The notes beneath the pieces were generated by a model. That model searched no databases, was not told the origin of the DNA, and was given only the letters and a program-made list of their open reading frames with translations. A DNA stretch of 64,000 nt. Source: Pterois miles. Its lineage: Eukaryota > Chordata > Actinopteri > Perciformes > Scorpaenidae. Position numbers and translations under genes: made by a program. Each line of letters opens with the position of its first letter. The first letter of the stretch is position 1. The DNA lies in the NCBI GenBank assembly GCA_947000775.1, contig CAMQGK010000008.1, positions 5,978,501 to 6,042,500 on the forward strand, written 5' to 3'. This document shows, one piece after another, positions 60,600 through 64,000 of the stretch.

Positions 60600-61425
60600 A
60601 GGTGCACCGAGCTAATTACGTGATGATAAATCTTCCATGGCATGAGGTAATTTCTCAGTGCTCTTTAAAGATAGTAGAGAATATGGCAGATAACTGCTTG
60701 AAGCCTTTGCGAGTCAGCAGCGGCGAAGCTAAATGTGGCAGCAAGTGTCAGGACAAATCAATACACGCTTCCCAGGATTCCTTTGGTGCCATAATCCAGG
60801 CTGTGGTGGGCACTGACCCCGGGGAGGCTCGGCCTCTTGTTTTCTTGCCCTGTTTTTTCAAAAGCAGCTGCACTTATGGACATGACAGCATTGAGCACAA
60901 GCTAATTACCTCAAGAAAAAAAAGAGAGCAGAATTTGTGCTATAAATCGCTTAGCTTGTATCTGAGACACGTTGAAATTTGCTTCCCAGCACTGGGAAGC
61001 TGCCTCGCCCTCAGGAAGTGCAGAATTTACATGAAGGTGTTTCCAACAATTGTACCTCAACCTCAAAAGCTTTGCAATTTTCACCAGCTGTGAACTCTTA
61101 ATGTGTGGTGCACAGATGATTTATATGTCAAATATTCCCTCTGGATATAGAGATTTGGTCAACTATTTCACCTCACCAGTTCTTTCTGTCTGACTAGCAT
61201 GAACTGCATTTTGCAGATCAGTCTTTGAGAGAGGCCCACGGTGTCTTCCAGCTGATTTCACAGATCTCATTAAGGCATAATCTTGTATTATCTGCCTTAA
61301 AATAACAAGAGATAATCCTGAAATCAGGCTAATCAGCCATGAAATTGAGAAATCTCCTTGTATGGATTCCACTGCAGCAAATGACCACATGTAGAGTGTG
61401 CAGAGTGACATAATTATATAGTTTG
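60600..61425. other. Candidate conserved non-coding region with nested inverted repeat
   Basis: Quiet, non-repetitive region with many homeobox-like cores (GCTAATTACGTGATGATAAAT, CACAAGCTAATTACC, GAGATAATCC, CAGGCTAATCAGCC). At 61252-61327 two inverted repeats nest: CTGATTTCA/TGAAATCAG outside and TTAAGGCATAAT/ATTATCTGCCTTAA inside. A frame of 163 codons crosses 60602-61093, but its composition and lack of domains argue against coding. Confidence 0.35.
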
Positions 61426-62481
61426 CATTAAAATGTGTAATTTTTGAGTCACATCTCTGCTCTTCACTCACCAGGAGAGATTGTTTTATCCAGGACGAGG
61501 AGCTGGGAGGTGTGCGGAAGAGGATTTCCAGAACATCACATCTTCCCTCGTAAGCGGCACTCACTTACTTAAGCCATCAGCCGGTCATTAAAAATGTAAA
61601 ATTAACATCTTTTAAAGTGGAACATGATTCGGCTCTGTGCTCAGGAGGCAGTGAAGCGCGACGCTTGCATATGAAATGCATTCGGTCATCCCCCTGGCAA
61701 CAGGGAAGGAAAAGGTGCATTGAGTGAAAGGAGAGCAGATTGCTTTTATTCTTTATTTAGAGAGTTATTCTAGACGCCGAGTCACAGATGCCCTGCCATC
61801 ATAGAAAATCCTTCCTGCTCAATTGAGGCTGAGGCTGAAAATGTTGAAGGCTCAGGTCTCTGTGGGGGAAGTATGAAAAGCAATCATGGTTTTTTATTTG
61901 TCTCAAACATGTTTTTTCATTTGTAGATATGTCACAGATTTGGGCTACTGACATTATATTCCTCCTGAGACGGTCAGCAAGCAGGATACAGGCAAACTAT
62001 AACATAACTAGGCCGCTAAGAGTCAATATTTCTTCCTTTTTCTTGATGTAGCATTGAAAGTGTGTGTGAACTTTAATGCATCTGTTAACAGGCAGGATCC
62101 TTTATGAAATGTGCTCTCGTTCAAACTAATGTTTGGCCATAGGGCTTGGCCATAACCCTAAATGTACTTGTATTAATGTGTTTCAGATGTGCGCTGGGGT
62201 GTAATGTACTCCATATTGTCAATTTCCTGCACAAACAGTGTATCCAGTGCCTTTGTGTAGCCTAAATTGTCCGTTGTGTTTTCCGCTGTGAGCCCAACTC
62301 ACAATTAGCTGATATTAATATCTGTATCTCCACATCAATAACAAGAAAATAACAAAAACCTGCCGCATGGGACCCCCTCAAAAGGTCGTGTCAGGTGTGA
62401 CGTCACATTAGCCGTGTGAACTCTCACGACAAGCATAAATCACGCATTAGTTTTGCTCAGTATGCATCTTGGTCAGAAGTC

Positions 62482-62717
62482 TTAAAGGTGCAGTATGCAG
62501 GATTTGGTGGAATCTAGTGGTGAGGTTGCAGATTGCAACCAACTGAAACTTTTCCCTTGTGCCCGTGTTGGTTTGTCTGTTCTGGATTATGCCGGCCAGC
62601 TCCAATATTTTCAGTTGTTTATACACTAAAGAAACATGCCTCTAATTATTTTTATATAATTATTGTATTCCATTTCTGCAAATAGATCCCCATAAATGCC
62701 ACACACTGTTCCTTTAA
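62482..62717. mobile_element. TTAA-flanked MITE, copy 2
   Basis: TTAA (62482-62485) then AGGTGCAGTATGCAGGATTTGG; the right end reads GCCACACACTGTTCCT then TTAA (62714-62717). Same orientation as copy 1 and shorter inside. Confidence 0.75.
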
Positions 62718-64000
62718 ATTAGACTATTTGGCAAAAATGGTTGAAAAGCTCCAGAAAGCCTATTGTGAGTGAATCTTGTGCTAGGATATTTTTTGTAAAA
62801 CTTCTATTTTCAAGCTCAACTTCAAAAAACTACTTTTAAGCATCTTTATCAACTGTTTGTTTATGATTAAAAAAACCCAAATCATCTAGTGTTTTGTTAG
62901 CAGATCTTTTAAACTCATATCAGTCAACATATCAGCATTATTGGCACCAAAACTCCAGTATCGGTCGGACTGTAGTGTGCACAAAATGTTTTACAAAGCT
63001 TAGACCGAAATGAATCTTAAAATACTTATTGCCAACCAGAAAGTTAACCACCCTCTCACTGTAAAAATACTCTAATAATTGTAGCATAAATAATAATAAT
63101 AAGGAAATGCTTTTAACTACTCATTAGCTGAATCTTCACTGTTCATTACAAGTTCCTACTGTGGACTTTTAACTAAGGAGCAACTTCCTCACTGAGAATT
63201 TAAAGGCACAGATCATTTCCCCTTTTTGTCATCATCAATCATAATTACGCCACAATTTCTTCACCTTGGATCAATTTGTGCCATTGAGATCAAACAGCGG
63301 TGTTAATAGGTGGCCAGATTTCTCTAAAGGTAATCTATATCATGTGGTGTGAGCAGTGGCCTTTCAAGCCTCAAGTTAGCTCACGCTGCATATTGTTTGT
63401 CACTGAAACCCTGCAGCTAAAATGTAAATATATACCCATTTGTGTAGCTGATCAACCTTTTGGTCAGTGAGTTATGGCTATTTGAAATGTGTAAATGAAC
63501 TGCTATGATGATTAGATATGATGCGCTAATATTTAATATGGGATACTGAGGGAGGGGATCTGCTTTTTAAATGTGGTCGCTCTCTTGTTTGCAGCTGACA
63601 AGTGAAGGAGCTCTAATCATCATTGTTTCAGTCACAAAGCAAACTGGGTCTTCAAAGGTTTCACCCGTGGTGCAATTACACCAAATTACTCTCATTTGGA
63701 GAGTCAGTCAGGGGCTCCGTTTCCAGCCCACGCCGCCTGTAAACAGGATGTTTAAAATGTTATGAATGGATTTCAGTCGAAACTTTGTGGAAACGGTGGT
63801 TGTATGAGCAAGGAATAAAAGACGATACAGTCATTCCAGTTGGACCGAAGGGGACGTAGCAGCGGGCATGGCTTCACACACAAAGGAAAACTATACTCCA
63901 AACAACAGATTCATGGAAGAAGCTTATTACAGTAATAAAAGGCAGCCTTGGAAAGTCTTATTGTCCATGAAAACTAAAACTACAATTATTAGCTTTTTCT

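Larger units (their letters stand above)
45356..64000. other. Intergenic region downstream of cpz
   Basis: About 18.6 kb without a recognised gene. An ATTAAA at 45850-45855 may be the cpz poly(A) signal. Repeats: MITE-like element 46665-47032, TTAA-MITE copies (about 50290-50571 and 62482-62717), inverted dispersed repeat 52600-53090, SINE-like copy 56560-56880, SINE 59019-59328, and a truncated SINE end 55112-55160. Candidate regulatory blocks: 57930-58330 and 60600-61420. An exon-like orphan lies at 59348-59505. In human the next gene beyond CPZ is HMX1, preceded by regulatory DNA; no homeobox coding sequence occurs here. Other stretches, such as 47.2-49.2, 53.1-54.8, 59.5-60.2 and 63.0-64.0 kb, hold nothing I can name. 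Confidence 0.65.

Noticed and set aside
60602..61093. Plus-strand frame of 163 codons, and 60220-60615 of 131 codons
   Set aside because: No recognisable domain, composition like the surrounding non-coding DNA, and the region better fits conserved non-coding sequence. Kept only as a possibility for a search.

Overview
The window is vertebrate nuclear DNA, almost certainly from a teleost, probably a spiny-rayed fish. Genes are split by GT-AG introns and lie far apart in AT-rich DNA full of short repeats. These include tRNA-derived SINEs with TCTTA tails, foldback MITEs, a TTAA-flanked MITE family and a LINE pol remnant. There is no operon, ribosome-binding-site or CRISPR structure.

Three protein genes are supported, all on the + strand. 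(1) At 99-392 is the 3'-terminal coding exon of trmt44, a tRNA-Ser Um44 methyltransferase with a C-terminal CCCH finger; the rest lies upstream of the window. (2) At 27367-30800 is gpr78, an orphan rhodopsin-class GPCR of the GPR26/GPR78 pair, in three exons that join to 340 codons. (3) At 37678-45355 is cpz, carboxypeptidase Z, with a secretion signal, Frizzled-type cysteine-rich domain, M14 metallocarboxypeptidase and transthyretin-like domain, in eleven exons that join to 665 codons. The order and orientation trmt44 > gpr78 > cpz match human 4p16.1, where HMX1 lies next beyond CPZ. No hmx1 coding sequence is visible here.

Layout: 0.4-26.6 kb is intergenic, with repeats, a 172-bp tandem array, an A/C-rich minisatellite and a few quiet, homeobox-site-rich blocks that look conserved. 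26.6-30.85 kb is gpr78 with a TATA-containing, CpG-rich 5' region and a very close poly(A) signal. 30.85-37.6 kb is intergenic, with MITEs and a CNE-like block at 33.8-34.3 kb. 37.6-45.4 kb is cpz. 45.4-64 kb has no recognisable gene and holds repeats plus candidate regulatory DNA, including a nested inverted repeat near 61.3 kb. The three genes do not form one pathway: trmt44 is a housekeeping tRNA modifier, gpr78 an orphan receptor, and cpz a secreted Wnt-binding peptidase. They share ancestral linkage only.

No wholly new gene system was found. The best leads are a possible CRD-only alternative end of cpz, a duplication flanking gpr78 exon 2, repeat families carrying CTCF-like or nuclear-receptor-like sites, and the nested palindrome in the presumed hmx1-side gene desert. 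Everything here was read by eye; splice sites were chosen by GT-AG, phase continuity and family similarity recalled from memory.
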